Shown here: positions 1 to 6,125 of the stretch, one piece after another
How the letters are laid out: each line of letters starts with the position of its first letter
How positions within the stretch are numbered: the stretch's first letter is position 1
Source: Ruminococcaceae bacterium UBA5295
Lineage (GTDB): Bacteria; Bacillota; Clostridia; Oscillospirales; Acutalibacteraceae
Assembly (NCBI GenBank): GCA_002411365.1
Contig: DHSD01000010.1
Location: 41,295 to 59,937, forward strand
DNA length: 18,643 nucleotides
Direction: 5' to 3'
Translations under genes and position numbers: made by a program
The notes under the pieces: generated by a model
The model's database searches: none
What the model was told of the DNA's origin: nothing
The model's input: only the letters and a program-made list of their open reading frames with translations

Positions 1-291
1 AAGAAAATCCCGCAACAATTCATTTTCCATTTTTAAACGCTTAATTTCTTGATCTTTTTCTTTTACTGAGGAAATTACGCAATCCTTTCTCGGTCTGCCT
101 TTGGGGCGGAGAGACAGGCCAGCTTCTAATTGCTTCTCGCGACGCCGTTCTTGTTTTAATAAATTGTGAATAGGGCGATTACCTTTTAAATGGAAATATT
201 CTTCTACCTCTCGTTGAGTTTTTCCTGCTGCCAGCATTGCTTTTATCTCTGGCAGCAACATCTGTATATGTGTATATCTTCTCTTTGACAT
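1..291 (-). CDS. IS3-family transposase OrfA-like protein (3' end outside window)
   Basis: Translating the minus strand from the ATG at 291 gives 97 codons open to the window edge, so the protein is cut by the window and not necessarily broken. It begins MSKRRYTHIQMLLPEIKAML, continues with a helix-turn-helix-like segment (LAAGKTQREVEEYF, about residues 20-33) and a basic stretch rich in Arg/Lys, and ends in a heptad-like segment EIKRLKMENELLRDFL. That arrangement of DNA-binding helix-turn-helix followed by a leucine zipper is typical of OrfA of IS3-family elements, where OrfA and OrfB are joined by frameshifting. OrfB would lie outside the window. The ribosome binding site GGGGGA lies in the right arm of the hairpin just upstream. 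Confidence 0.8.
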   Translation of the reverse strand, partial: MSKRRYTHIQMLLPEIKAMLAAGKTQREVEEYFHLKGNRPIHNLLKQERRREKQLEAGLSLRPKGRPRKDCVISSVKEKDQEIKRLKMENELLRDFL

Positions 292-295
292 GATG

Positions 296-337
296 AATCC
301 CCCAATCGTAGTTTCATTTTCCTACGATTGGGGGATT
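296..337 (-). promoter_or_regulatory. Perfect 16-bp hairpin masking the transposase ribosome binding site
   Basis: The arms AATCCCCCAATCGTAG (296-311) and CTACGATTGGGGGATT (322-337) are exact reverse complements around a 10-base loop. On the transposase-sense strand the proximal arm carries GGGGGATT, 4 bases from the ATG at 291, so folding would hide the ribosome binding site. Insertion sequences such as IS10 and IS50 use hairpins of this sort to block translation from transcripts entering from outside. The same role here is inference from position. Confidence 0.7.
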
Positions 338-408
338 TGTGCAATGTCCATTTTTACTGGTTCAGTTCAAAACAAATCGTCAGGGATTTAGTATTTAATT
401 AAGCAGAA

Positions 409-783
409 TTACTTTAACTCTACTTCTGCGCCGGCCTTTACAAGCTTATCTTTCATGGAATCAGCGTCTTCTTTGGAAACGCCTGCTTTAATTGTCTTCG
501 GTGCAGCGTCAACAAGATCCTTTGCATCCTTAAGGCCAAGGCCAGTGATGTCGCGGACAGCTTTGATTACCTGAATCTTCTGCTGGCCAATGCTCTTCAG
601 CACAACGTCAAAAGAACTCTTCTCTTCTTCAGCCGGTGCAGCATTTGCAGCCGGTGCAGCAACTGCTACCGGAGCAGCAGCAGAAACACCAAATTCATCT
701 TCGAGAGCTTTTACGAGTTCGGAAAGCTCCAAAACAGTAAGTGATTTTACATCTTCAACCAGTTTATCAACTTTTTCGGACAT
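409..783 (-). CDS. rplL: 50S ribosomal protein L7/L12
   Basis: This protein forms the flexible stalk of the large ribosomal subunit, binds L10 as dimers and recruits translation GTPases. The 124-residue product begins MSEKVDKLVEDVKSLTVLEL. It has an N-terminal dimerisation helix, an Ala/Pro-rich hinge (about residues 34-55) and the C-terminal domain with the family sequence GLGLKDAKDLVDAAPK. The ATG at 783 is chosen over the in-frame ATG at 798 because GGAGGT lies 7 bases before it. The upstream ATG merges into that ribosome binding site. It follows rplJ by 27 bases and shares its promoter and leader. An insertion sequence begins about 40 bases after the stop. Confidence 0.97.
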   Translation of the reverse strand: MSEKVDKLVEDVKSLTVLELSELVKALEDEFGVSAAAPVAVAAPAANAAPAEEEKSSFDVVLKSIGQQKIQVIKAVRDITGLGLKDAKDLVDAAPKTIKAGVSKEDADSMKDKLVKAGAEVELK

Positions 784-810
784 AATCAGAACCTCCATCT
801 TAATATTTTA

Positions 811-1353
811 TTACGCAGATTTTTTCTCTTTTTCAGCAATTGCATTGAGTGCAACTACCAGACCTTTAATAGTGCCATTCAGCACAGTTACGAGGCCAGT
901 AATAGGCCCGTTGAGGCCACGGACAACTTCAGAAAGCAGTACTTCTTTCGGCGGCAGTTTAGCAAGCTGTTTGATTTCACCAGCACTAACGGCCTTGCCG
1001 TCAATAAATCCTGCCTTAACAGTAAAGCCCTTATTCTTATCAGCATAGCCCTGCAGGATTTTCGCGGGCGCAACATAATCCTCAGGATTAATTGCAACTG
1101 CAGTCGTACCCTGAATAACCAAAGCGGTATCAATCCCCTCGATGCCAGCTTTTTCAATAGCACGGCTAAGCAATGTGTTTTTAACTACTTTGTACGTGCT
1201 GCCTGATTCACGCAGCTCTTTGCGCAGCTTTGTGTCATCTGCAACATTAATGCCTTTATAATCTACAATAACGCCGGTATGCGCTGTTTTCAGCGCTTCT
1301 GCAATGTTTGAAACTGCCTGTTCCTTTTCTTCCAAAACTTTTTTGCTTGGCAA
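811..1353 (-). CDS. rplJ: 50S ribosomal protein L10
   Basis: L10 anchors L7/L12 dimers to the ribosome and represses its own operon by binding the leader RNA. The 180-residue protein starts MPSKKVLEEKEQAVSNIAEA and carries the typical segments TGVIVDYKGI, KVVKNTLLSRAI and LPPKEVLLSEVV. A C-terminal helix (about residues 150-180) is the expected L7/L12 dock. The start codon is TTG (minus-strand bases 1353-1351), with AAAGGGGGTG seven bases upstream; no ATG fits. It is preceded by an autoregulatory leader and attenuator and followed by rplL. Confidence 0.97.
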   Translation of the reverse strand: MPSKKVLEEKEQAVSNIAEALKTAHTGVIVDYKGINVADDTKLRKELRESGSTYKVVKNTLLSRAIEKAGIEGIDTALVIQGTTAVAINPEDYVAPAKILQGYADKNKGFTVKAGFIDGKAVSAGEIKQLAKLPPKEVLLSEVVRGLNGPITGLVTVLNGTIKGLVVALNAIAEKEKKSA

Positions 1354-1510
1354 TTAAATTCACCCCCTTTGCAATGCAATAAAAAGAGCCCTTTCCACTG
1401 CCGCAGAAAAGGCTCTTAAAATACACCTGTACAAAAAGGCCTCATTCTCGGCAGGCGGAAAATCCATTGTGCATAAGCACCTGCTGTCTATGAACGAAAA
1501 CACAAAATCT
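1354..1510 (-). promoter_or_regulatory. L10 leader (rplJL autoregulatory mRNA element)
   Basis: The 5' leader between the promoter overlapping rplA and the rplJ TTG start contains AGACAGCAGGTGC (about 1475-1487) and, about 30 bases later, CCGCCTGCCGAG. The paired AGCAGGTG and CCTGCCGAG segments are the hallmark of the L10-binding leader described in Firmicutes, where L10 (with L7/L12) binds nascent mRNA. It ends in an intrinsic terminator hairpin just before the rplJ ribosome binding site. Recognition is by conserved core and position; I could not run a covariance model. Confidence 0.8.
1378..1417 (-). terminator. Attenuator hairpin at the end of the L10 leader
   Basis: On the minus strand AAGAGCCTTTT pairs with AAAGGGCTCTT (11 pairs including one G-U) around a 12-base loop, followed directly by TTTTTATT. 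It lies between the L10 leader core and the rplJ start, so readthrough is needed for rplJL expression, as expected for attenuation by L10. Confidence 0.85.
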
Positions 1511-1516
1511 AAGTTT

Positions 1517-1545
1517 ATTGTATCACGTTTTCAGGGATCCGTCAA
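1517..1545 (-). promoter_or_regulatory. Promoter for rplJ-rplL
   Basis: On the minus strand, -35 TTGACG (1545-1540), a 17-base spacer, and -10 TACAAT (1522-1517). Transcription would start near 1510. The -35 box lies just outside the rplA stop codon, so this is a second internal promoter within the ribosomal protein cluster. Confidence 0.8.
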
Positions 1546-1546
1546 A

Positions 1547-2242
1547 TCAGCCGCCTAATTTGCCGGGGTTAATGCGTACACCCGGACCCATTGTGGATGC
1601 AATAACACATGAGCGGATATACTGCCCTTTGGCAGCCGTAGGTTTTGCCTTAACAATAGCGCTGAGCAAAGCGTCAAAATTCTCAACAAGCTTCTCTTTG
1701 CCGAAAGACACTTTACCAATCACGCAGTGGATAATGTTGGACTTATCAAGGCGGTACTCAATTTTACCTGCTTTTGCTTCCTTAATAGCCTTGCCAATAT
1801 CGCGTGTAACAGTGCCTGCCTTCGGGTTAGGCATAAGGCCGCGTGGCCCAAGTATACGGCCAAGGCGTCCAACAAAACCCATCATGTCTGGTGTCGTTAC
1901 AAGCACATCAAAGTCCAGCCAGTTCTCGCTCTGGATTTTTTTGATCATGTCTTCCGCACCGACAAAATCTGCACCGGCCTCCTGTGCCTGTTTAGCGGCA
2001 TCGCCCTTGCAGATGGCAAGCACACGAACTTTTTTGCCTGTGCCGTTCGGCAGAACGATAACCCCGCGCACCTGCTGGTCAGCATGGCGGCTATCGACGC
2101 CGAGTTTTACATGGACTTCAACGCTTTCATCAAATTTCTTTGTTCCGGTCTTTACGCACAGGTCAAGTGCATCTTCCGGATCATAAAGTTTCTTATGGTC
2201 GATCAGCTTTGCGCCGTCAACATATTTCTTACCGTGTTTCAT
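1547..2242 (-). CDS. rplA: 50S ribosomal protein L1
   Basis: L1 binds the mobile L1 stalk of 23S rRNA, helps release E-site tRNA, and in many bacteria represses its own operon by binding a stalk-like mRNA. The 231-residue length is standard. Recognisable segments are KFDESVEVHVKLGVD, the RGVIVLPNGTGK loop, LGRILGPRGLMPNPKAGTVT and the C-terminal TMGPGVRI. The ATG start has GGGAGGA six bases upstream. It follows rplK after 80 bases that contain an L1-stalk-like RNA element, and the rplJ promoter overlaps its 3' end. Confidence 0.98.
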   Translation of the reverse strand: MKHGKKYVDGAKLIDHKKLYDPEDALDLCVKTGTKKFDESVEVHVKLGVDSRHADQQVRGVIVLPNGTGKKVRVLAICKGDAAKQAQEAGADFVGAEDMIKKIQSENWLDFDVLVTTPDMMGFVGRLGRILGPRGLMPNPKAGTVTRDIGKAIKEAKAGKIEYRLDKSNIIHCVIGKVSFGKEKLVENFDALLSAIVKAKPTAAKGQYIRSCVIASTMGPGVRINPGKLGG

Positions 2243-2261
2243 AGGTTTTCCTCCCTGTCAA

Positions 2262-2293
2262 GTGGTAAAATCGGATTGCAAGTTCCTCCCACC
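2262..2293 (-). promoter_or_regulatory. L1-stalk mimic between rplK and rplA
   Basis: On the minus strand GGTGGGAGG (2293-2285) is followed about 17 bases later by TACCAC (2267-2262). GGUGGGAGG...UACCAC is the closing core of the L1-binding stalk of 23S rRNA (E. coli has GGUGGGAGGCU and AAAUACCACC). Placement immediately before rplA suggests L1 binds here to repress its own translation. The similarity is seen directly; the function is inferred from established L1 autoregulation. Confidence 0.6.
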
Positions 2294-2322
2294 GGGACTA
2301 AAATGAATGTTCAGCTCCATAA

Positions 2323-2751
2323 TCAGTCTTCGACTTCAACGCCCATGCTGCGCGCTGTCCCTGCGACCATGCTCATGGCTGCTTCTACTGACGCTGCATT
2401 CAGGTCAGGCATTTTTGTCTCTGCGATTTTCTTAATCTGTTCCTTGGTGATTTTTGCAACTTTTGTTTTGTTTGGTTCACCTGAAGCCTTATCAATGCCG
2501 CATGCTTTTTTAATCAAAACAGCCGCAGGCGGAGTTTTTGTAACAAAAGTAAAAGAGCGGTCTGCATAAACCGTTATGATGACTGGTATAATCATTCCGG
2601 CCTGGCTTTTTGTGCGCTCATTAAATTCTTTCGTAAATGCCATTATGTTGACACCGTGCTGACCAAGTGCAGGTCCAACCGGCGGTGCCGGAGTTGCCTT
2701 CCCGGCAGGTATCTGAAGTTTGATTAAGCCCGTAACTTTTTTCTGTGCCAT
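2323..2751 (-). CDS. rplK: 50S ribosomal protein L11
   Basis: L11 forms part of the GTPase-associated centre with 23S rRNA and takes part in factor binding and the stringent response. The 142-residue protein opens MAQKKVTGLIKLQIPAGKAT, followed by the signature PAPPVGPALGQHGVNIM of the proline-rich N-terminal domain. The RNA-binding C-terminal domain ends GTARSMGVEVED. The ATG start has TTTGGAGGTG nine bases upstream. It is the gene after nusG, and its leader carries an L1-stalk-like element. Confidence 0.98.
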   Translation of the reverse strand: MAQKKVTGLIKLQIPAGKATPAPPVGPALGQHGVNIMAFTKEFNERTKSQAGMIIPVIITVYADRSFTFVTKTPPAAVLIKKACGIDKASGEPNKTKVAKITKEQIKKIAETKMPDLNAASVEAAMSMVAGTARSMGVEVED

Positions 2752-2773
2752 TTTTGACGCACCTCCAAAATTC

Positions 2774-2818
2774 GTGGTAGCTGGCGGAATGGTGCCTGTT
2801 TACACCAATTTCTCCCAC
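2774..2818 (-). promoter_or_regulatory. L1-stalk mimic in the rplK leader
   Basis: On the minus strand GTGGGAG (2818-2812) and TACCAC (2779-2774) enclose a small helix GGTG...CACC and further bases, the same core seen before rplA. L1 repression through a site before rplK is established in E. coli; here the motif lies 23 bases from the rplK ATG. Two further hairpins lie upstream in the same gap: AGGGGC/GCCCCT (2819-2833) and GGCGGG/CCCGCC (2842-2859). Confidence 0.6.
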
Positions 2819-2868
2819 AGGGGCAATGCCCCTCCTCACAAGGCGGGCAGATACCCGCCGTTTGAAAA

Positions 2869-3390
2869 TTATTCGATTGCTTCGGCCTGGTTGAGCTCGA
2901 GTTCTACCGGTGTTTCACGCCCAAACATTGAAACAGTCACACACACATGATTTTTCTCTTTGTCAACCTCTTTTACAACGCCAACAAAGCCCTCCAGCGG
3001 CCCATCGATAATCTTTACGGAATCCCCGACTCCGTAGGAAACCTCAATTTCCTTCTTCTCGACCCCAAGCCTTGCTACCTCTTCATCAGTCAGGGGAATC
3101 GGTTTTGACGACGGACCCACAAAGCCTGTGCAACCACGGATATTACGGACAATATACCACGAATCATCCGTAAGTATCATCTTTACAAAGACGTACCCAG
3201 GAAAGAGCTTCCGCTCAACGTCACGCTGTTTATTGTCCTTGATCTCCGTAACGGTCTCCGTCGGCACAAGGACCTGCTGGATAAGGTCCTGGAAATGGCG
3301 GTTTTCTACCGTCTTCTGCAGATTGGAGGCAACCTTGTTCTCATACCCGGAATAGGTATGCACAACATACCATTTTGCTTCTTCAGACAA
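2869..3390 (-). CDS. nusG: Transcription elongation/antitermination factor NusG
   Basis: NusG binds the clamp of RNA polymerase through its NGN domain and affects elongation, pausing and Rho action. The product has the NGN domain (AKWYVVHTYSGYENKV start, LFPGYVFVKM in the middle, NIRGCTGFVG) and a C-terminal KOW domain (VGDSVKIIDGPLEGFVGVV). The preferred start is the TTG at 3390, giving 173 residues beginning MSEEAKWYVV. GGAGG sits 8 bases before it, while the in-frame ATG at 3405 has no ribosome binding site and is itself part of that GGAGG. It lies between secE and rplK. Confidence 0.95.
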   Translation of the reverse strand: MSEEAKWYVVHTYSGYENKVASNLQKTVENRHFQDLIQQVLVPTETVTEIKDNKQRDVERKLFPGYVFVKMILTDDSWYIVRNIRGCTGFVGPSSKPIPLTDEEVARLGVEKKEIEVSYGVGDSVKIIDGPLEGFVGVVKEVDKEKNHVCVTVSMFGRETPVELELNQAEAIE

Positions 3391-3416
3391 AAAGAGTTCC
3401 TCCATTCAAATCAAAA

Positions 3417-3659
3417 TTATTTTGCAACGCTCATAATCAAACCAAGCAGATTGACAAGCAGCGTATCAAGGCCAAACACAAACAGCCCAATCACAACAAT
3501 AGTAACAAGCACCACTCCGGTATTGCGGAATACGGATTTCGGTGTGGGCCATACGATTTTTTTAATCTCGCCCTTCGTGTCGCGGAAAAATTTAGAAATG
3601 TTTCTGCCGGTTCTGACAAAAAAGTTTTCTTTTTTCACTTTTTCTGCTTTTTCGGCCAT
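3417..3659 (-). CDS. secE: Preprotein translocase subunit SecE
   Basis: SecE clamps SecY in the membrane protein-export channel. This is the short single-span form usual in Firmicutes: 80 residues, a charged cytosolic N-terminus, the conserved amphipathic segment FFRDTKGEIKKIVWPTPKSV (about 24-43), then one membrane helix (about 46-72, TGVVLVTIVVIGLFVFGL). The ATG start has GGAGGGG eight bases upstream. Placement between rpmG and nusG is the standard order. Confidence 0.96.
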   Translation of the reverse strand: MAEKAEKVKKENFFVRTGRNISKFFRDTKGEIKKIVWPTPKSVFRNTGVVLVTIVVIGLFVFGLDTLLVNLLGLIMSVAK

Positions 3660-3681
3660 AAACTTTTCCCCTCCGTCCGGA

Positions 3682-3831
3682 TTATTTAGTCTCGCGATGG
3701 AGAGTATGCTTCTTGCAGAATCTGCAATACTTTCTCATCTCGAGCCTATCCGGATCATTTTTCTTGTTTTTCATCGTGTCATAATTGCGCTGTTTGCACT
3801 CTGTGCAAGCCAATGTTACTTTCACTCTCAT
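3682..3831 (-). CDS. rpmG: 50S ribosomal protein L33 (zinc-ribbon form)
   Basis: This is a 49-residue large-subunit protein starting MRVKVTLACTECKQRNYDTM and ending CRFCKKHTLHRETK. Both zinc-binding CxxC pairs (CTEC and CRFC) are present, so it is the zinc-containing form. The start at 3831 is set by GGGAGGTG five bases upstream; an in-frame ATG at 3870 would add 13 residues foreign to the family. It is the first gene after the cluster promoter. Confidence 0.96.
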   Translation of the reverse strand: MRVKVTLACTECKQRNYDTMKNKKNDPDRLEMRKYCRFCKKHTLHRETK

Positions 3832-3937
3832 AACGGCACCTCCCGTTGCGCGGAAATTTATTAGCCCCATTCGAGGCTGCGGCCTCCCTCGTTAATAAAA
3901 GGTTACAAAAAAATAACCCCTTTACCGAGGTATAATT

Positions 3938-3966
3938 AGTTTAACACGCCACGCAAAATATGTCAA
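3938..3966 (-). promoter_or_regulatory. Promoter of the rpmG-secE-nusG-rplKA cluster
   Basis: On the minus strand, -35 TTGACA (3966-3961), a 17-base spacer and -10 TAAACT (3943-3938), close to the vegetative consensus. The start would be near 3931, giving a leader of about 100 bases with short GGTTA/TAACC and GAGGC/GCCTC hairpins. Confidence 0.85.
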
Positions 3967-4043
3967 GCTTTTTATATTTCAGCTGATATTTTATCACATA
4001 TGAGGAACACAAAGCCAATACGGCTATGCCGCTCAGCAAAGCA

Positions 4044-4877
4044 TTACTTACTGAGCTCATTAAGGGTATCGGCCATAATCTTCTTGCGTTTTTTCTTCTT
4101 TTCCGGTTTTACTTTTTTGCCTTTCATTTTTAGCCCCGCTTTATAGCCTTTAGCAAGTTCAGTACTAAAAAGCGGCTTTATATTCCCAATTGCCCGCTCG
4201 CTCAGCCCATTAAGCAGAACAATAGTAACAACTGAGCGCACGTCCATATCTCCGCTTACATACATTTCGTTGAGAAGGGAGCAGCAGCGGCTAACAGCAT
4301 TGCGGTCCGCTCCGTCTGAGCACAGCGCCTCGAGTTTCGGCAGTAGTTTGCTGCGGGCAAAAACGACCGTACGCACACTGCCGTAAATTTTACGCTCTTC
4401 GTTCAAATCTTCTTTCAGTTCCGGAAACACACCCACAAACCGGTTAAAGAAGAAAATCGGGTCCACATTGTCGTCGTCGTCTTTCCTGTGCTTTTTCTTG
4501 CGGACGGAAGCGATCTGAACAGGGCCGCGTATCGTCTCAATAAAATCATCAGCAATATTCTCGGCATCATCTGGCGTGTCTGTTTCCGGGTCAAACAGCC
4601 ACATTGAGACAGACTTCCATTTGCCGTCCGGCACGCCATCACTCGCACCGCATACGCGCAGTTCAAAGCGTTTCCGGCTTTCAAGGTAGAAAACGCCATA
4701 CGCTGCGTCACTTGATGAAAACACAGCAGATTTGCCATCTCTTTCTGGTTCCTTTTCCTCCAGACTGTGGTATCCAAGGCCTTTCAGCAATGTGCTGATT
4801 TTGTCTGTGACAAGTTTAAACGCGTCATTTTCCAAAGTTACAGTCACTCCCCCGTTTCCGGCTCCTGCCGGTGCCAT
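4044..4877 (-). CDS. Conserved-looking protein of unknown function
   Basis: I do not recognise this gene. From the ATG at 4877 the product is 277 residues with no signal peptide or membrane helix. An N-terminal mixed domain (about 15-122, with GVFYLESRKRFELRVCG) is followed by a highly charged linker (RKKKHRKDDDDN, 126-137). A second, mostly helical region (138-248, starting DPIFFFNRFVGVFPELKEDL) and a Lys-rich tail (249-267) complete it. It may belong to a clostridial domain-of-unknown-function family (DUF7674 comes to mind, unverified). The start is uncertain: the ATG lacks a ribosome binding site, whereas GGGGGAG precedes a TTG at 4835 by 11 bases. It has its own promoter and is separated from both neighbouring operons. 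Confidence 0.75.
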   Translation of the reverse strand: MAPAGAGNGGVTVTLENDAFKLVTDKISTLLKGLGYHSLEEKEPERDGKSAVFSSSDAAYGVFYLESRKRFELRVCGASDGVPDGKWKSVSMWLFDPETDTPDDAENIADDFIETIRGPVQIASVRKKKHRKDDDDNVDPIFFFNRFVGVFPELKEDLNEERKIYGSVRTVVFARSKLLPKLEALCSDGADRNAVSRCCSLLNEMYVSGDMDVRSVVTIVLLNGLSERAIGNIKPLFSTELAKGYKAGLKMKGKKVKPEKKKKRKKIMADTLNELSK

Positions 4878-4910
4878 ATGATTGGTAGAAACAAATCAAA
4901 GCGATATATT

Positions 4911-4939
4911 ATTATACTACACAAACAGTTTTTTGTCAT
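4911..4939 (-). promoter_or_regulatory. Promoter for the 4044-4877 gene
   Basis: On the minus strand, -35 ATGACA (4939-4934), a 17-base spacer and -10 TATAAT (4916-4911). The start would be near 4904, about 27 bases before the most upstream ATG, so any of the three possible start codons is transcribed. Confidence 0.75.
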
Positions 4940-5016
4940 TAAATTTTATGATGCGGTAACCTGCCTGTAAAGTTAATCTGTAGCCAGATAAAAACAGTTA
5001 ACGAAGCCTACCGCCA

Positions 5017-6099
5017 TCACGGAATTATTTTTAATTCTTTTGTATCATGGTTCAAAACTTCACACCCTGTTTCAGTTACAAGGACAAGGTCTTCAATACG
5101 TACGCCGACTTCGCCCTCTACATAAATTCCTGGTTCTATTGAAAATGTCATACCGGGTTTTATTTCATCGCAGTTGGAACTTGAAACGTCACCGTTTTCA
5201 TGGACTTCTATCCCTATGGAGTGCCCAAGGCGGTGTGTAAATTCTTTACCATATCCCGCTTTTTTTATAACGTCCCGGGCCGTACGGTCAATGTCACAAA
5301 ACCTTACCCCCGGATATATCATTGCTTCTGCTGCCCGGTTCGCTTTAAGCACAATGCCGTAGACCTCTTTTGCATGGCTTGAAACACTGCGGTAGAAAAA
5401 CGTGCGCGTCATATCTGAGCAGTAGCCGTCTTTGCGGCACCCAACGTCAATCAAAACGCAGTCACCGTCTTTAAGCGGTGTGTCGTCCGGTGTATGGTGC
5501 CCTTCCGCCGCATTTTTTCCAAATGCAACAAGCGGTGGAAATGAGTATCCATCCGCGCCAAGCCTACGGTATATCTTCTCCATCGGCTCAGCCACCTGCC
5601 GCTCTGTTACACCTGGCTTTATAAGCTTTATAAATTCTTTCATTGCCATATCATTGATTTCTGATGCTTTGCGCATTATTCCCTGTTCTTGAGCATCTTT
5701 GCAAGCGCGCTCATTGTCAACGCAATCAGATGCAAGAACATAATCCGCAGCTGCCTTTTTTTCCATCAGCGGCAGCAGAAAGCGTGCTGGAAAATTTTTA
5801 TCGACTCCTAAAGTTGTGCTATGGTCTATATGACTGCTCAAAATGCTTAAGTAGTCATCCGAATCCGAAAAACGCACTTTTTCGACTCCAATGTCTTCCG
5901 GGACAGTAAAAAGGTCATTTATAAAGATTTTATGGCTGCCATCACGGTTCAAATAAAGGGCCAGCAAACGTTCACCAGGAATAATCAGGCACCCAGTAAG
6001 GTAAAAAATATTAGATGGTGAACTAATAATCATTTGCTTTAGTCCCATTTGCCCCATATTTTGCAGTATGCGGTTGACTCTTTTCACGTTCAATTCCAA
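5017..6099 (-). CDS. M24-family (Xaa-Pro type) cytosolic peptidase
   Basis: This is a two-domain metallopeptidase of the aminopeptidase P/prolidase family, 360 residues. The creatinase-type N-terminal domain (about 1-135, with NIFYLTGCLI) precedes the pita-bread catalytic domain. The five metal ligands are all visible: D218 (VLIDVG), D229 (SDMTRT), H293 (RLGHSIG), E322 (SIEPGIY) and E336 (VRIEDL). GHHTPDD near 200-206 is also typical. The start codon is TTG with only a weak ribosome binding site (AGAAAG). It lies 26 bases after dppF in the same direction, so it probably ends the peptide-import operon and cleaves imported proline-containing di- or oligopeptides. Prolidase and aminopeptidase P activity cannot be told apart from sequence alone. 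Confidence 0.9.
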   Translation of the reverse strand: MELNVKRVNRILQNMGQMGLKQMIISSPSNIFYLTGCLIIPGERLLALYLNRDGSHKIFINDLFTVPEDIGVEKVRFSDSDDYLSILSSHIDHSTTLGVDKNFPARFLLPLMEKKAAADYVLASDCVDNERACKDAQEQGIMRKASEINDMAMKEFIKLIKPGVTERQVAEPMEKIYRRLGADGYSFPPLVAFGKNAAEGHHTPDDTPLKDGDCVLIDVGCRKDGYCSDMTRTFFYRSVSSHAKEVYGIVLKANRAAEAMIYPGVRFCDIDRTARDVIKKAGYGKEFTHRLGHSIGIEVHENGDVSSSNCDEIKPGMTFSIEPGIYVEGEVGVRIEDLVLVTETGCEVLNHDTKELKIIP

Positions 6100-6125
6100 C
6101 GCTTCTTTCTACTTGTCTATAAATT

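Larger units (their letters stand above)
1..369 (-). mobile_element. Left end of an IS3-family insertion sequence (partial)
   Basis: This is the upstream end of an insertion sequence that runs off the left edge of the window. The outer end is placed at about 369, where the minus strand begins TGAACTGAACC and continues to GGACA at 345. That TG-start, GGACA-containing layout is the usual terminal repeat of IS150-type IS3 elements. Inside lie a hairpin and an OrfA-like gene reading leftward. The element sits about 40 bp after the rplL stop in the same transcriptional direction, with no terminator visible between them. The other terminal repeat and the target-site duplication are outside the window, so the exact border is inferred from one end only. 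Confidence 0.75.

Noticed and set aside
296..337. Hairpin as an intrinsic terminator for rplL
   Set aside because: No T tract follows the stem on either strand; its place over the transposase ribosome binding site explains it better.
1518..2569. Long plus-strand open frames of 222 and 280 codons opposite rplA and rplK
   Set aside because: They are antisense shadows of clearly conserved ribosomal protein genes and have no ribosome binding site or family features.
4016..4043. CGGC-ATA-GCCG hairpin after the 4044-4877 gene as a terminator
   Set aside because: The stem is only 4 bp and no T tract follows it.
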